Assembly (NCBI RefSeq): GCF_010389155.1
Contig: NC_057761.1
Span: forward strand, 17,982,501-18,046,500
Direction of reading: 5' to 3'
Source: Erigeron canadensis
Lineage: Eukaryota > Streptophyta > Magnoliopsida > Asterales > Asteraceae
Length of the DNA stretch: 64,000 nucleotides
Shown: piece after piece, positions 1-9,180 of the stretch
How the letters are laid out: every line of letters starts with the position of its first letter
How positions within the stretch are numbered: position 1 is the stretch's first letter
The notes under the pieces: generated by a model
Databases searched by the model: none
What the model saw: the letters and a program-made list of their open reading frames with translations, nothing else
What the model was told of the DNA's origin: nothing
Translations under genes and position numbers: made by a program

Positions 1-229
1 GAAGTGGTGGGTTGTAGTGATGGATTGTGGTGGTGAATTATAGTGGTGGAGCGTGGAGGGTTTTGGTAGGTGAAAGAAAAGTGGTGGCCAAAGATGAGGT
101 GTATGAATGACCAGATCTACATTGTGGCGGGTGTATCAAAAATTTTGCAGTTATGGGACGACAACTGTGACGACTATGTCGTCCCCAAACCGAATTTCAC
201 ATTTTTTTATTATTTTTGTTATTAAGATA

Positions 230-409
230 CCCCCTCCGTCCCATTTTAATTGTCCAATTTTGACTAGTAAAATCTTTTTCTTTTGAGTTTGACCGTAAAT
301 ATTAACTGTTATCTAGCAGTCTAGCACAAACAAAATATAATTACGGTCAAAGTCGGAAGAAAAAGACTTGACAAGTCAAAACTGGACAACTAAAATTGGA
401 CGGAGTGAA
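230..409. mobile_element. Stowaway-type MITE
   Basis: About 180 bp with long terminal inverted repeats. The left end begins CCCCCTCCGTCCCA and continues into 'ttttaattgtcc'. The right end is its imperfect reverse complement and finishes GGACGGAGTG. The pair is flanked by TA at 228-229 and 410-411, the Tc1/mariner target duplication. The CTCCCTCCGTCC terminus is diagnostic of plant Stowaway elements. It has no coding capacity and sits inside the CACTA element. Confidence 0.85.
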
Positions 410-504
410 TACTATTCAATTTTTAATTAAATTATTATAATAAATTAAAAATACTAGTAAATGCATAATTTTATAGTTTTTTATTATAATTTTAAATATC
501 ATTA

Positions 505-1735
505 TTAAACTTGTTTGTTATATAATGTGACCTTATTGGACCTTTACATTCGTTTGTTATCTCATATGGGCCCATATTGGGCCATGTGTTCATCATTCGT
601 TGGTATGGCCTATCGGTTCTTTAAACCTGTTTGATATATGATGTGAGCTTATTGGGCCTTTACACTCGTTTGTTAACTCATATGGGCCCATATTGGGCCA
701 TGTGTGGTCGTCATTCATTTAAATGGGCTTATCGGTTCTTTAAACTTGTTTGTTATATGATGTGACCTTATTGGACCTTTACATTCGTTTGTTATCTCAT
801 ATGGGCCCATATTGGGCCATGTGTTCATCATTCGTTTGTATGGCCTATCGGTTCTTTAAACCTGTTTGATATATGATGTGAACTTATTGGTCCTTTACAC
901 TCGTTTGTTAACTCATATGGGCCCATATTGGGCCATGTGTGGTCGTCATTCGTTTAAATGGGCTTATCGGTTCTTTAAACCTGTTTGTTATATGATGTGA
1001 GCTTATTGGGCCTTTACACTCATTTGTTATCTCATATGGGCCCATACTGGGCCATGTGTGTTCATCATTCGTTTGAATGGGCTTATCGGTTCTGTAAACC
1101 TGTTTGTTACATGATGTGATCTTATTGAGCCTTTACATTCGTTTGTTATCTCACATGGGCCCATATTGGGCCATGTGTGGTCATCATTCGTTTAAATGGG
1201 CTTATCGGTTCTTTAAACATGTTTGTTATATGATGTGAGCTTATTGGGCCTTTACACTCATTTGTTATCTAATATGGGCTCATACTGGCCCATGTGTGGT
1301 CGTAATTCGTTTGAATGGGCTTATTAATTCTTTAAACTTGTTTATTATATAATGTGAGCTTATTGGACCTTCATCATTCGTCTGTATGGCCTTATCGATT
1401 CTTTAAACCTGTTTGATATATGATGTGAGCTTGTTGGGCCTTTACACTCGTTTGTTAACTCATATGGGCCCATATTGGCCCATGTGTGTTCTTCATTCGT
1501 TTAAATGGGCTTGTCGGTTCTTTAAATCTGTTTGTTATATAATGTGAGCTGATTGGACCTTTACATTCGTTTGTTATCTCATATGGGCCCATATTGGCCC
1601 ATGTGTGTTCGTAATTTGTATGAATAGGCTTATCTATTCTTTAAGCCTGTTTGTTATATGATGTGATCTTATTGGGCCTTTACAGTCGTTTGTTATCTCA
1701 TATGGACCCATGTGTGTTCGTAATATATGATAAAT
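505..1735. repeat. Tandem array, 119-bp unit, about 10 copies
   Basis: Anchored on the phrase 'ttaaac', copies start near 621, 740, 856, 975, 1094, 1213, 1332, 1403, 1522 and 1641. The spacing is therefore 116-119 bp apart from one 71-bp truncated unit. Each unit carries GGGCCCATATTGGGCC and 'cttatcggttct'. The unit contains TGGGCC/GGCCCA motifs, which resemble plant site II promoter elements, but function is not shown. The array lies between the Stowaway MITE and the CACTA subterminal palindromes, so I take it as internal to the CACTA element. Confidence 0.9.
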
Positions 1736-2324
1736 AAACGTATGAATGTATATTTTTAACTCGTATTGTATTTGGTTGTTTTGTTTTCGCTTATCAACAT
1801 GCGCCAAAATTTAATTGCACAATTAATATTTATTTTATATTAAATAACACTATTTTTAGAAGTTTTTAATTAAAATGTTCAAAAAAAAGTTTTTTTTGTG
1901 AAAAAATATATTTGGGGGCGACAAAGTCGTCACAAAACTTGTCCCTAGAAAAATGGCGGGAACTTTTCATTTAGGTGGGAAATGAAAACATTTTTTTTTG
2001 GAGGGAAAAAGATTTAGGGACGACTAAGTCGTCACAAAACTCGTCCCTAGAACATTGGCGGGAACTTTTCATTTAGGTGGGAAACGAAAAAATTAAAACG
2101 AAAAACGAAAACATTTTTTTTGGGAAAAAAAAGATTTAGTGACGACAAAGTCGTCACCAATAACATGGCGGGAGATTTTTTTTTTGGGAGTGAAAAGAAA
2201 AAAATGAAAATGAAAAAATAAATATAGGTTGTGACGGTATTTGCGACGACATAAAGCGTCACTTTTTTTTCCAGTTTTTGTCATTGAGAAAATTCAAAAA
2301 GAAAAAGCCATCTTTCTTGTAGTG

Positions 2325-2630
2325 TCCATTGATAATGTGAAGGTCAAGTTAGAGGACAAAGTGAATATGGTTGTGAGGTTGAGTCATCAAACCATTCGGA
2401 TATTCATCAAATCATTTGGAAAGACTATCCGTCTTGAAGTAGAGAGCTCCGAGACTGTTGAGAATGTGAAACAAAAGATGATTCCGTGCATGGTAGGCAT
2501 TAAGTTCGATGAGGATCAATCGGCATGGCCTTAAATATAAAGGATATTGCCTAGAAAATTTCCGGACTTTGGCCGATTATGATATTCCAGATGGGTCTAT
2601 TCTAGAAAGTTATGAGATAAAAATAAAACG
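2325..2630 (+). pseudogene. Degenerate polyubiquitin-like pseudogene, interrupted by the CACTA element
   Basis: Translation from 2325 gives IDNVKVKLEDK, matching ubiquitin residues about 23-33, then jumps to NMVVRLSH, matching the C-terminal LHLVLRLRGG. A second unit follows at once: TIRIFIKSFGKTIRLEVESS matches [20 protein letters not shown]. After a one-base frame change near 2530 the remainder of that unit is readable as FRTLADYDI and so on, matching DGRTLADYNIQ. The head-to-tail order is that of a polyubiquitin gene. The first unit has lost its middle and its start is cut by the CACTA terminus. The C-terminal Gly-Gly is not kept, so no functional ubiquitin could be made. The apparent ORF from 2241 is a chimera of transposon end and this pseudogene. 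Confidence 0.75.
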
Positions 2631-2897
2631 GATGATATATAATTCCCTTTCCAGCCCCATTTTTAAAAACTTACGAGTTTAAATAAGGATATTTTGATTT
2701 ACTGAAAGTTTTGCCTTTTCGTAGATGTTGTAAGTTCTTCTTTAATTTTGGAGTTTGTAATTAGGTTTCTTTAGTTTCTCTCAATATGATGTTTTGCTAA
2801 TAACTTGTTGACGTGCGTTAATGAAAAATAAGATTGTTTGTATCGCCCTTTTATCTTTTTTATTTGTTTGCCTTAATATGCATGTAGATATGATGAT

Positions 2898-4196
2898 AAT
2901 AGATTTGGAAGAAGATAATAATGCTTCAACTTGTTATAGTAGTAGTGATTTCTGTTTGGTATTTCAAGTGCCACCAATCCTAGATTAACTTTGGAGTCTG
3001 GAGATGTGATGTGCCCAAGAGAGAACATATTAATTTCAAGAGTTAAATGCAAGAACAGTCCACGTAGTTTGTCGCTTTTTGCAATGGCAATCCGTCTTTT
3101 GATTTTTTACTAACGGTGGTCCCTGAAGACAATAGATTTGGAAGAAGATAATAATGCTTCAACTTGTTATAGTAGTAGTTAGGGATGAGCATAAAGCCTG
3201 GAAACCCGAAAACCGACCTAAGACCGACCGAACCCGAACCTACCCGACCCGGACCGGACCGGATGCCAAACGGTCCGGTCCTCAGTTCCTAGTTTAAGGT
3301 AAATTCGGTTCTCGGGTCGGTTCGGTCCAAACCCGGTAAAAACCTGGAAATAACACTAACATGTATGTTGTGGGTATTGGGTTAGGCTTTTCTCGTTTTT
3401 ATACTGATATGTATTAAGGATTCGACAAATCTTATCTATAAAAATTAAACTAATAAGTTTTAGTTTTAGTTTTGGAAAACTAGATGTTTCCCTCTACCTT
3501 TCGATCTGATCATATACACGCACTGAATATTTAAATACCACTTAATATTCAACTTAACAAAAAAAAAAAAAAAACCTACCACAATCTTCCTTCATTTTTT
3601 TTTCTTTCGAAAATCATATTACAAGAACAATGTCATGGAATGAAATGGAAATTTGGAAATGTAATTTTATTGTTCTCGTTCTTTTGTTTCTTTTGGTTAC
3701 ATAATGTAACTTACATTATGCTTTGTAATTTTGCATTTTGTTGATGCGTATTCTGTTTCTTGCTTATGTTGATGTATTTCACATACATATAGGTGGGATG
3801 AAGCCCAACTTTTATAGCCCAACAAAGTTCATGTCAAAAAACGGGCCTAATCGGGTAGAACTGAGACCCGACCGATAATTTTCGGGTTAGACCGAACCGA
3901 ACCGAACCGATCACTAATCGGGTCGGTCTCGGTTCCTAGTTTGTGCATTTTCGGGTTTTGGGTTTTGCCGGTCCGGTCCGGGTTCGGGACCATGCTCATC
4001 CCTAGTAGTAGTGATTTCTATTTGGTATTTCAAGTGTGCCACCAATCCTAGATTAACTCTGGAGTCTGGAGATGTGATGTGCCCAAGAGAGAACATATTA
4101 ATTTCAAGAGTTAAATGCAAGAACAGTCCCCGTAGTTTGTCGCTTTTTGCAATGGCAGTCCGTCTCTTGATTTTTTACCAACGGTGGTCCCTGAAG
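2898..4196. repeat. Tandem duplication, 233-bp unit, two copies, the second split by a hAT element
   Basis: Copy 1 is 2898-3130. Copy 2 starts at 3131 with the same 'aatagatttggaag', runs to 3179, and resumes at 4005/4013 after the hAT element, ending at about 4196 ('ggtggtccctgaag'). Both copies contain the left 95 bp or so of the MULE that is complete at 4108-5077. The duplication is therefore later than the MULE insertion and earlier than the hAT insertion. Copies differ by a few substitutions and a 2-base indel. Confidence 0.88.
3180..4004. mobile_element. hAT-family non-autonomous element
   Basis: 825 bp bounded by inverted termini TAGGGATGAGCAT and ATGCTCATCCCTA, with an exact 8-bp target duplication GTAGTAGT at 3172-3179 and 4005-4012. 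The subterminal regions are full of CCGACC/CCGAACC and GGTCCGGT repeats in inverted orientation (about 3210-3350 and 3850-3990), as is common in hAT MITEs. The internal part is AT-rich with no transposase. Confidence 0.92.
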
Positions 4197-5077
4197 GCAA
4201 GTTTCAGTTGCAAGAACAGTCCCTTTCTAACGGATCCGTTAATTAGCGTCGTTAAGTTTGTCATATGAGTAATAGGTGAGGGGTATTAATGTCCTTTTAT
4301 CTACACAAACATAGGATATTCAAAAGTATCTGTATCCAACCCTGTAATATGAAAATTCAGTATAATTTAATTTGAGAAGCCGGATATTTGAACTTTGGAT
4401 ATCTTAAGTTTTAGATCCGGATAATGATATTTGAAAATATCGGGCATTCAAATGTATCCAAGAATATTCAAAACGTTAGGATATTGAAATTCACAATGCG
4501 AAAGTTCGAATATCCAAAAATCGGATACTTGAAACTTGGATATCCCCCATAATTTTGGATATTCGAAATTTCGGATAAAGGATTTCAATATCCGAACATA
4601 TTCAAATTTTTGGATATTCGAAGTTTTCGGATATCTGAAGTATCCGAATTTTAGAAAGAACAAAAAAATAGAAAGTAGTCGTTTTCGATAAATTTCTTTT
4701 GACCTTTTCGAATATTTTCAGATTTAAGAAAATAAAGATATTGAAATTCTTAAACTTTTTCAAAAGTCATTATCCGAATTTAAATCTGAAATATAGAATA
4801 TCCGACTTTTCGAAAAAAACCAAATCAGATTTCCGGATAACAGGTTCAGATATAGATAGCATTGAACATCCCTAGGTTTGTGTAGGTTGAAAGACATTAA
4901 TACCCCTTACGTGCTACTCACATTGAAAACTTAACGACATTAATTAATGTATCCGTTAGAGAGAGACCGCCGTTGCAACTGAAACATGTCTTCAGGGACC
5001 ATTGTTGCTAAAAATTCAAGAGAGAGACCGCCTTTGCAAAACCGACAAACCACAGGGACCATTTTTGCATTTAACTC
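4108..5077. mobile_element. MULE-type (Mutator) non-autonomous element with long terminal inverted repeats
   Basis: 970 bp. Ends are GAGTTAAATGCAAGAACAG at the left and the corresponding inverted end finishing TTTGCATTTAACTC. Similar arms extend roughly 200 bp inward (4108-4310 and 4870-5077), both containing 'ggtccctg', a 'taacggat' phrase and a 'gtattaatg' phrase in opposite orientation. The flanks are an exact 9-bp duplication TAATTTCAA (4099-4107 and 5078-5086), the Mutator hallmark. The centre (about 4310-4860) is a dense AT-rich run of GGATATTCGAA-like palindromic phrases. No transposase is present. Confidence 0.9.
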
Positions 5078-6044
5078 TAATTTCAACATATTAATCTCTT
5101 CAAAACGCAATATATAACAAACACCCCTTATAGAAGTATAGAACACAGTTTAAATTTTAAACTTCTGTTTTTCTTACAGGAGAGAAAAATTAAATCCATA
5201 TAGTTGACACCTTATAGAAAAAAAATCCATATAGACATATAGTTGACACAATGACTATAGAGTTTTAAATATGTTGTATCTTCAAATTTTGAGGAGAATA
5301 CACCTCCGGTAAAGCTTAAAAAACCTTATGATTAAAGTAATCAATTGATTGCTGATCCTCAAAGTGGTTCCTTTTTTGTAGTCTATAAAAAATGGAAATT
5401 AGTTCATTCTACTTGTCCATTGTCATGTCGGAGAAACTCAGGAGATAGATGATTCTGGGATCTTGATAGGTGATATGCACGTTTCTCCTCACGAGAGGTT
5501 ATCCATCTTCCAACACGGCAGGGCTATCTTGAGACATGTTCATGCCAAGCAGCAGGCCGGTAGTTTTTGGGAGAAATGCATCATTGTGCATATACCTGTC
5601 TATAGGCAGCAAATTAAAACCTTTTCCTTATGAATGGTAATGGTCGATCAATAGTTGTTATGTTTATCTTTAATGGTTTAAATGGGTAAACTAAAATGAT
5701 TGAATAAAAAGAAACGGGTCGAAGAAGTTGAATGTCAATCAAAGTGCACTGGGGCGGATGTAGGTTTAAATTAGCAGGCTAATGCCCTCTATGGCAGACT
5801 AAAAGCCAACTTCTTAGTTTGTGATTTTTTTCATAGCCCAAATGTTATGAAGATGGCCCTTAACCCATTTTTTGAATGCCCTCAGTCTGTCAAGGAAGAA
5901 ACAATCCTCTTCTCCATCCTTGCTCAACCTCTATCCAGCCGTTGACTGTGTTGGACAGGGTCAGCTCTTTAAACTCATATATATAGAGATGTATTAATAC
6001 ATTAACAATAGTTAACCATATTGTAAACTTGAATCTGCAGAAAT
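5078..6044. other. Intergenic, no gene recognised
   Basis: AT-rich DNA. At 5461-5631 one plus-strand frame stays open for about 55 codons with a plausible amino-acid mix (MHVSPHERLSIFQHGRAI and onward). I do not recognise it and it has no start or splice context, so I treat it as a possible dead exon fragment. Around 5640-5720 the sequence resembles 7040-7120, so the duplicated 3' flank of the FLA gene probably extends here. Confidence 0.4.
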
Positions 6045-6265
6045 TTGAATGAGTTATTTCTACAAAAATGATAAAAGGATCAAGACACCCCTGAAAACAT
6101 AACTAAAAAGAAAACACGGTTTTTATCTGGGCATGCTAGAAGCTCGCATGTATTCAAAGACTGATCAATTCCATATACAACAAAATTCTTCTATGAAACC
6201 AGTTTCCCCAAGGATGTACCTGCCAGCAAACCTTCCAAGTGTTTATAAGAAATTCAGAATGTCAT
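6045..6265 (-). pseudogene. Decayed duplicate of the 3' end of the FLA gene
   Basis: This stretch aligns with the C-terminal codons and 3' flank of the intact gene at about 7370-7655. Shared phrases include 'ctacaaaaatgataaaa', the stop and last codons read on the minus strand as MP-R-stop in place of SISR-stop, and 'accaaattctt', 'gatgcacctgc' and 'aaaccgcc' regions in recognisable but mutated form. An internal stretch of roughly 70 bp is missing compared with the intact gene. No upstream FAS1 sequence is seen beyond about 6265, so only the tail was duplicated or survives. The small plus-strand ORF at 6133-6393 is an artefact across it. Confidence 0.6.
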
Positions 6266-7433
6266 CATTATTCCTTTCATATGTGTTTGCTGGATCGAGT
6301 TTTTCATACATTCTAACTGATCAGATCATGTGCATGGGACATTTACTGGAATTTATGATGTCACAGCAAATTGTAGTTTGTGATTTGAAGTAGCAAACTA
6401 CTGTTTTGGAAGCTTAAGGTACATCTATCATATGAAACTCACCCAAGAAGATCTTGCTTGTGTTGCTTAAAATTATAACAATCGCTTTTGATGTGTGTAA
6501 ATCTATGGCAGATTCAGATAAATTATCGGCATATTTTTACCGTTAGTATAAGTTGATTATGGCAACTTGAATTCCAGATATTCACTTTGATTACGTATTC
6601 AAAATTCTACTTTACATGATACCTTTAACCATCAACTCGTCTGGCTTCTTTTGAATACATATTTGTAAACACCATTAGGACTAGTTAGAAGGGAGAAGTT
6701 AGGTTAAATTATAATGGATTTGTCGATGTAACAGTGAATAAGAATATTACCATTAAAATACATTTTGGATTACTAGTTGGTTCTACTGGCAAGTTCCATA
6801 TACGGGTCATTACATATGTAGATTATAAGATTTTAAGAATATGATGTACTGGAAGGTAAGACTTTATCATCTCAAAAGGCAATATTCATATTGTAACCAA
6901 TGCTTATAAAGCTTAAACAGTGAAACAGTGCCGGATTAGTTTATTAGAGGTTCAAACCAGGCAACAGGTTGGATTTTGGGAGAGAACACAGCATCAGTTT
7001 ATATTACAGGCGGCCATTTCAATCCTTTGACTAATGAATGATCCATTGAAGTAATGTTTCATATGTAACGGGTTAAGCAGGTAAACTAAAAGAATAGCTT
7101 TAATGAAACGGGTCAAACATTCAACAGTAGTACTGTATGAACAAAAATATAAATTTGGACAATAAGTTGATCTTACTTAACACACCAACAGAAAAGAATA
7201 GGCGTTTCACCGTTTACTCGGAATACTTTACCCTTAATCAAACTCTGCCATTGCAAAAATTTGTCGTTTGACCCGTTACCCAACATACTTAACTGGCTGT
7301 CCGTCAGAATACAAATCACTGAGAATGCTAGTTAACCATTTAACGGAACACAATTTACTGAAATCCATAACAGTTATTCCTACAAAAATGATAAAACCCC
7401 CGAAATAAAAGAACTAAAAAGAAAGCACAATTA
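6266..7433. other. 3' flank of the FLA gene, no gene seen
   Basis: AT-rich DNA without a supported coding region. The part at 7040-7430 shares phrases such as 'gggtaaactaaaa' and 'aaacgggtc' with 5650-5730, consistent with an old segmental duplication of the gene's 3' side. Confidence 0.4.
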
Positions 7434-8477
7434 TTATCTGGATATGCTAGAAAGTTTATTGATATCAAAAGGCCTGGCGATTCCATGTACAACCACATTC
7501 TTCGATACAAACATATCTGGAACAGTAATCATCACTCCATTAATCGACACCACTTTAGAAACTTTTGAAGCTTCGGTAATTTCGACATCTTTACCCATAA
7601 CCAGTGTCCTCAAAGATGCACCTGCTGACAAACCCGCCAACTGTTTCAAAGAATATCTTTCTGGAATGATATGAAACCTCATGAATTTATCGAACAAAGG
7701 CCAAGACATAGCCATCAATGCCGCATTTGGAGGTGTAAAAATCGTTAAAGATTTCAAATTTGGAAAATCTTTGAAAATCCCATCAGTCACTGACTTCAAT
7801 CCAATTGCAAATGGCATAAACCCGGATGTCCCAAGAAACTTAACCACTTTTCCCCATTCATCTTTATTATTCTTGATAAAACCGACATCAATTTTATGAC
7901 CCTCTTCACAAACTGGAAATACTAAACTTTCTTGAAGGTGATCAAAAGAAGCAAAAGAACCCGCGAGCCCATGAATTGCGAGTGACCCGTGAAGAAACAA
8001 ATCCGGGTGGGTAATCAACACATTATTGATTTCAAGAACACGACGTTTATCGTCGTTTTTGGTAATGCCAATTCTCTTTTCTTGAACTAATGTAGGGAAA
8101 CAAGTGCTTATTGGTTTGTTTAACAAATCTGGGAAGGTGAATCTTGAAGGGGAAATGTGGAATTCAAGAAAGTGTCTCATTAGATAAGGAGGGATGGAGA
8201 GGTTAGAAAAAGTGGAATCGGAAATCGCAAAGATTGTGGATTGTGGAGTTGGGAGGAAAAGATCTGGTGAAATGTGGAGGAAAGTGGCAATGAAGTTGAA
8301 CCCGTTTGATCGGAGTAATTGGGAAGCGTTTGATGTGAAACCGGGAACCGGTGGTGATGAGTTGGGCGGGGGGTTGTCGTGGTGGCGGCGGTAGTGGTGG
8401 TGGTGAGGGAGGAGGGTGGCGGTGATTATAATGGCAAGTAAAATTGAGGCGGAGGTGAAGAATACTCCTTTACCCAT
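7434..8477 (-). CDS. Fasciclin-like arabinogalactan protein (FLA19/20/21-like), two FAS1 domains
   Basis: This 347-codon uninterrupted ORF is the only intact ordinary host gene in the window. Residues 5-24 are hydrophobic and should act as a signal peptide or anchor. A short His/Pro-rich stretch follows (residues 25-46, containing PPPNSSPPVP, a possible arabinogalactan glycosylation site). FAS1 domain 1 spans about 51-175, with STIFAISDSTFS at 80-91 and the H2-like AIHGLAG at 167-173. FAS1 domain 2 spans about 210-337, with LTIFTPPNAAL at 244-254, FHIIPERYS near 268-276 and VVHGIARP at 329-336. There is no C-terminal hydrophobic tail, so GPI anchoring is unlikely. FAS1 proteins of this group act at the cell surface in wall adhesion; the exact role of this one is unknown. 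It is single-exon, and the ATG at 8477 follows a pyrimidine-rich leader. Confidence 0.9.
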   Translation of the reverse strand: MGKGVFFTSASILLAIIITATLLPHHHHYRRHHDNPPPNSSPPVPGFTSNASQLLRSNGFNFIATFLHISPDLFLPTPQSTIFAISDSTFSNLSIPPYLMRHFLEFHISPSRFTFPDLLNKPISTCFPTLVQEKRIGITKNDDKRRVLEINNVLITHPDLFLHGSLAIHGLAGSFASFDHLQESLVFPVCEEGHKIDVGFIKNNKDEWGKVVKFLGTSGFMPFAIGLKSVTDGIFKDFPNLKSLTIFTPPNAALMAMSWPLFDKFMRFHIIPERYSLKQLAGLSAGASLRTLVMGKDVEITEASKVSKVVSINGVMITVPDMFVSKNVVVHGIARPFDINKLSSISR

Positions 8478-8552
8478 TTTGTTTGTTTGTGTGTGTTGAT
8501 TTGATGAGAGAAAATTGGAGAGTGAATGAAATTGTCAGGCGGGAATCGAATG

Positions 8553-8567
8553 GATTGTTATAGATTT
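8553..8567 (-). promoter_or_regulatory. Candidate TATA box of the FLA gene
   Basis: On the minus strand CTATAAC occurs at 8563-8557, about 80 bases upstream of the ATG. It is followed by a CT-rich leader (CACTCTCC, TTTTCTCTC) and an ACACACAAACAAACAAA stretch just before the start codon, a common plant 5' UTR composition. The box is imperfect and is inferred from position only. Confidence 0.4.
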
Positions 8568-9180
8568 TTGATTATTTTACGTTACTTTAAAAGCCCCTGA
8601 AAGTTGATTTACGTCCAGAATCAGTCCATCAGTAATAAATAACAAAAACTCCGTCAGTGACCTGTTATTACCTGTTATTTAATGTTTCTCACGAATTCCT
8701 ATCTTTTGGATAAAAAGGGTAACGGTAACGCCCTTTCTCACGAATTCGTGATCAAGTTATATCCTTTTCAAGTTAAACAAGCATTGATCAAGTGGTAATT
8801 TTGCATCTAATACTTTTATTTGAGAATGTGATAATTATTATAAAATAGTATAGATATGTCATCTGCCTGTCAATGAGAGCTAAGGAGGAGGGAGCCGAAA
8901 GGTAAATGCTCTTCATCTCTCTTCAACTATCCAATCAAATTATTCCATTTCATTTCAATCCTCTAACCTTTTTTCAATCTTTTTTTAGTGGCAACCGAAA
9001 CTCCCAACCTTTTCTTCACATTCTAATAATTTATCCTTAACGTTATAAACTTTACATAACTAACCCTTTTTTAATTTATATCTTTTATTAATAACAAAAT
9101 ACATTACATATCACTTAAAACACATTACATTTTAAAAAATAAAATGGCATTTTAAGAATTAATATGGAGTTTGTGTTGTG
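8568..9180. other. Upstream region of the FLA gene
   Basis: AT-rich intergenic DNA. I see no gene and no clear transposon boundary. A short direct repeat 'ctcacgaattc' occurs at about 8688 and 8738. Confidence 0.35.

Larger units (their letters stand above)
1..2324. mobile_element. CACTA (En/Spm-type) transposon, one end, cut by the window edge
   Basis: The right terminus at 2313-2324 reads TTTCTTGTAGTG, the reverse complement of the canonical CACTA terminus CACTACAAGAAA. Upstream lie subterminal short palindromes built on ACGAC..GTCGT (about 156-186, 1917-1934, 2016-2034, 2139-2158, 2230-2262), as expected for transposase-binding subterminal repeats in this superfamily. Units around 1917-2200 are near-repeats of each other, sharing a phrase of the form 'cgtcac..aac.tgtccctagaa..ggcgggaa'. 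I found no opposite terminus, so the element starts left of the window. No transposase ORF is present, so this part is either the noncoding end of an autonomous copy or a non-autonomous copy. The 3-bp target duplication cannot be verified. Confidence 0.72.

Noticed and set aside
2241..2534. 97-residue ORF on the plus strand
   Set aside because: Its first third is CACTA end sequence and the rest is a frame-shifted ubiquitin relic; not a gene.
4448..4663. 71-residue ORF in the MULE centre
   Set aside because: Produced by repeated GGATATTCGAA phrases; low-complexity protein without a family.
6133..6393. 86-residue ORF with hydrophobic stretches
   Set aside because: Lies antisense across the decayed FLA 3' duplicate; no start context or conservation.
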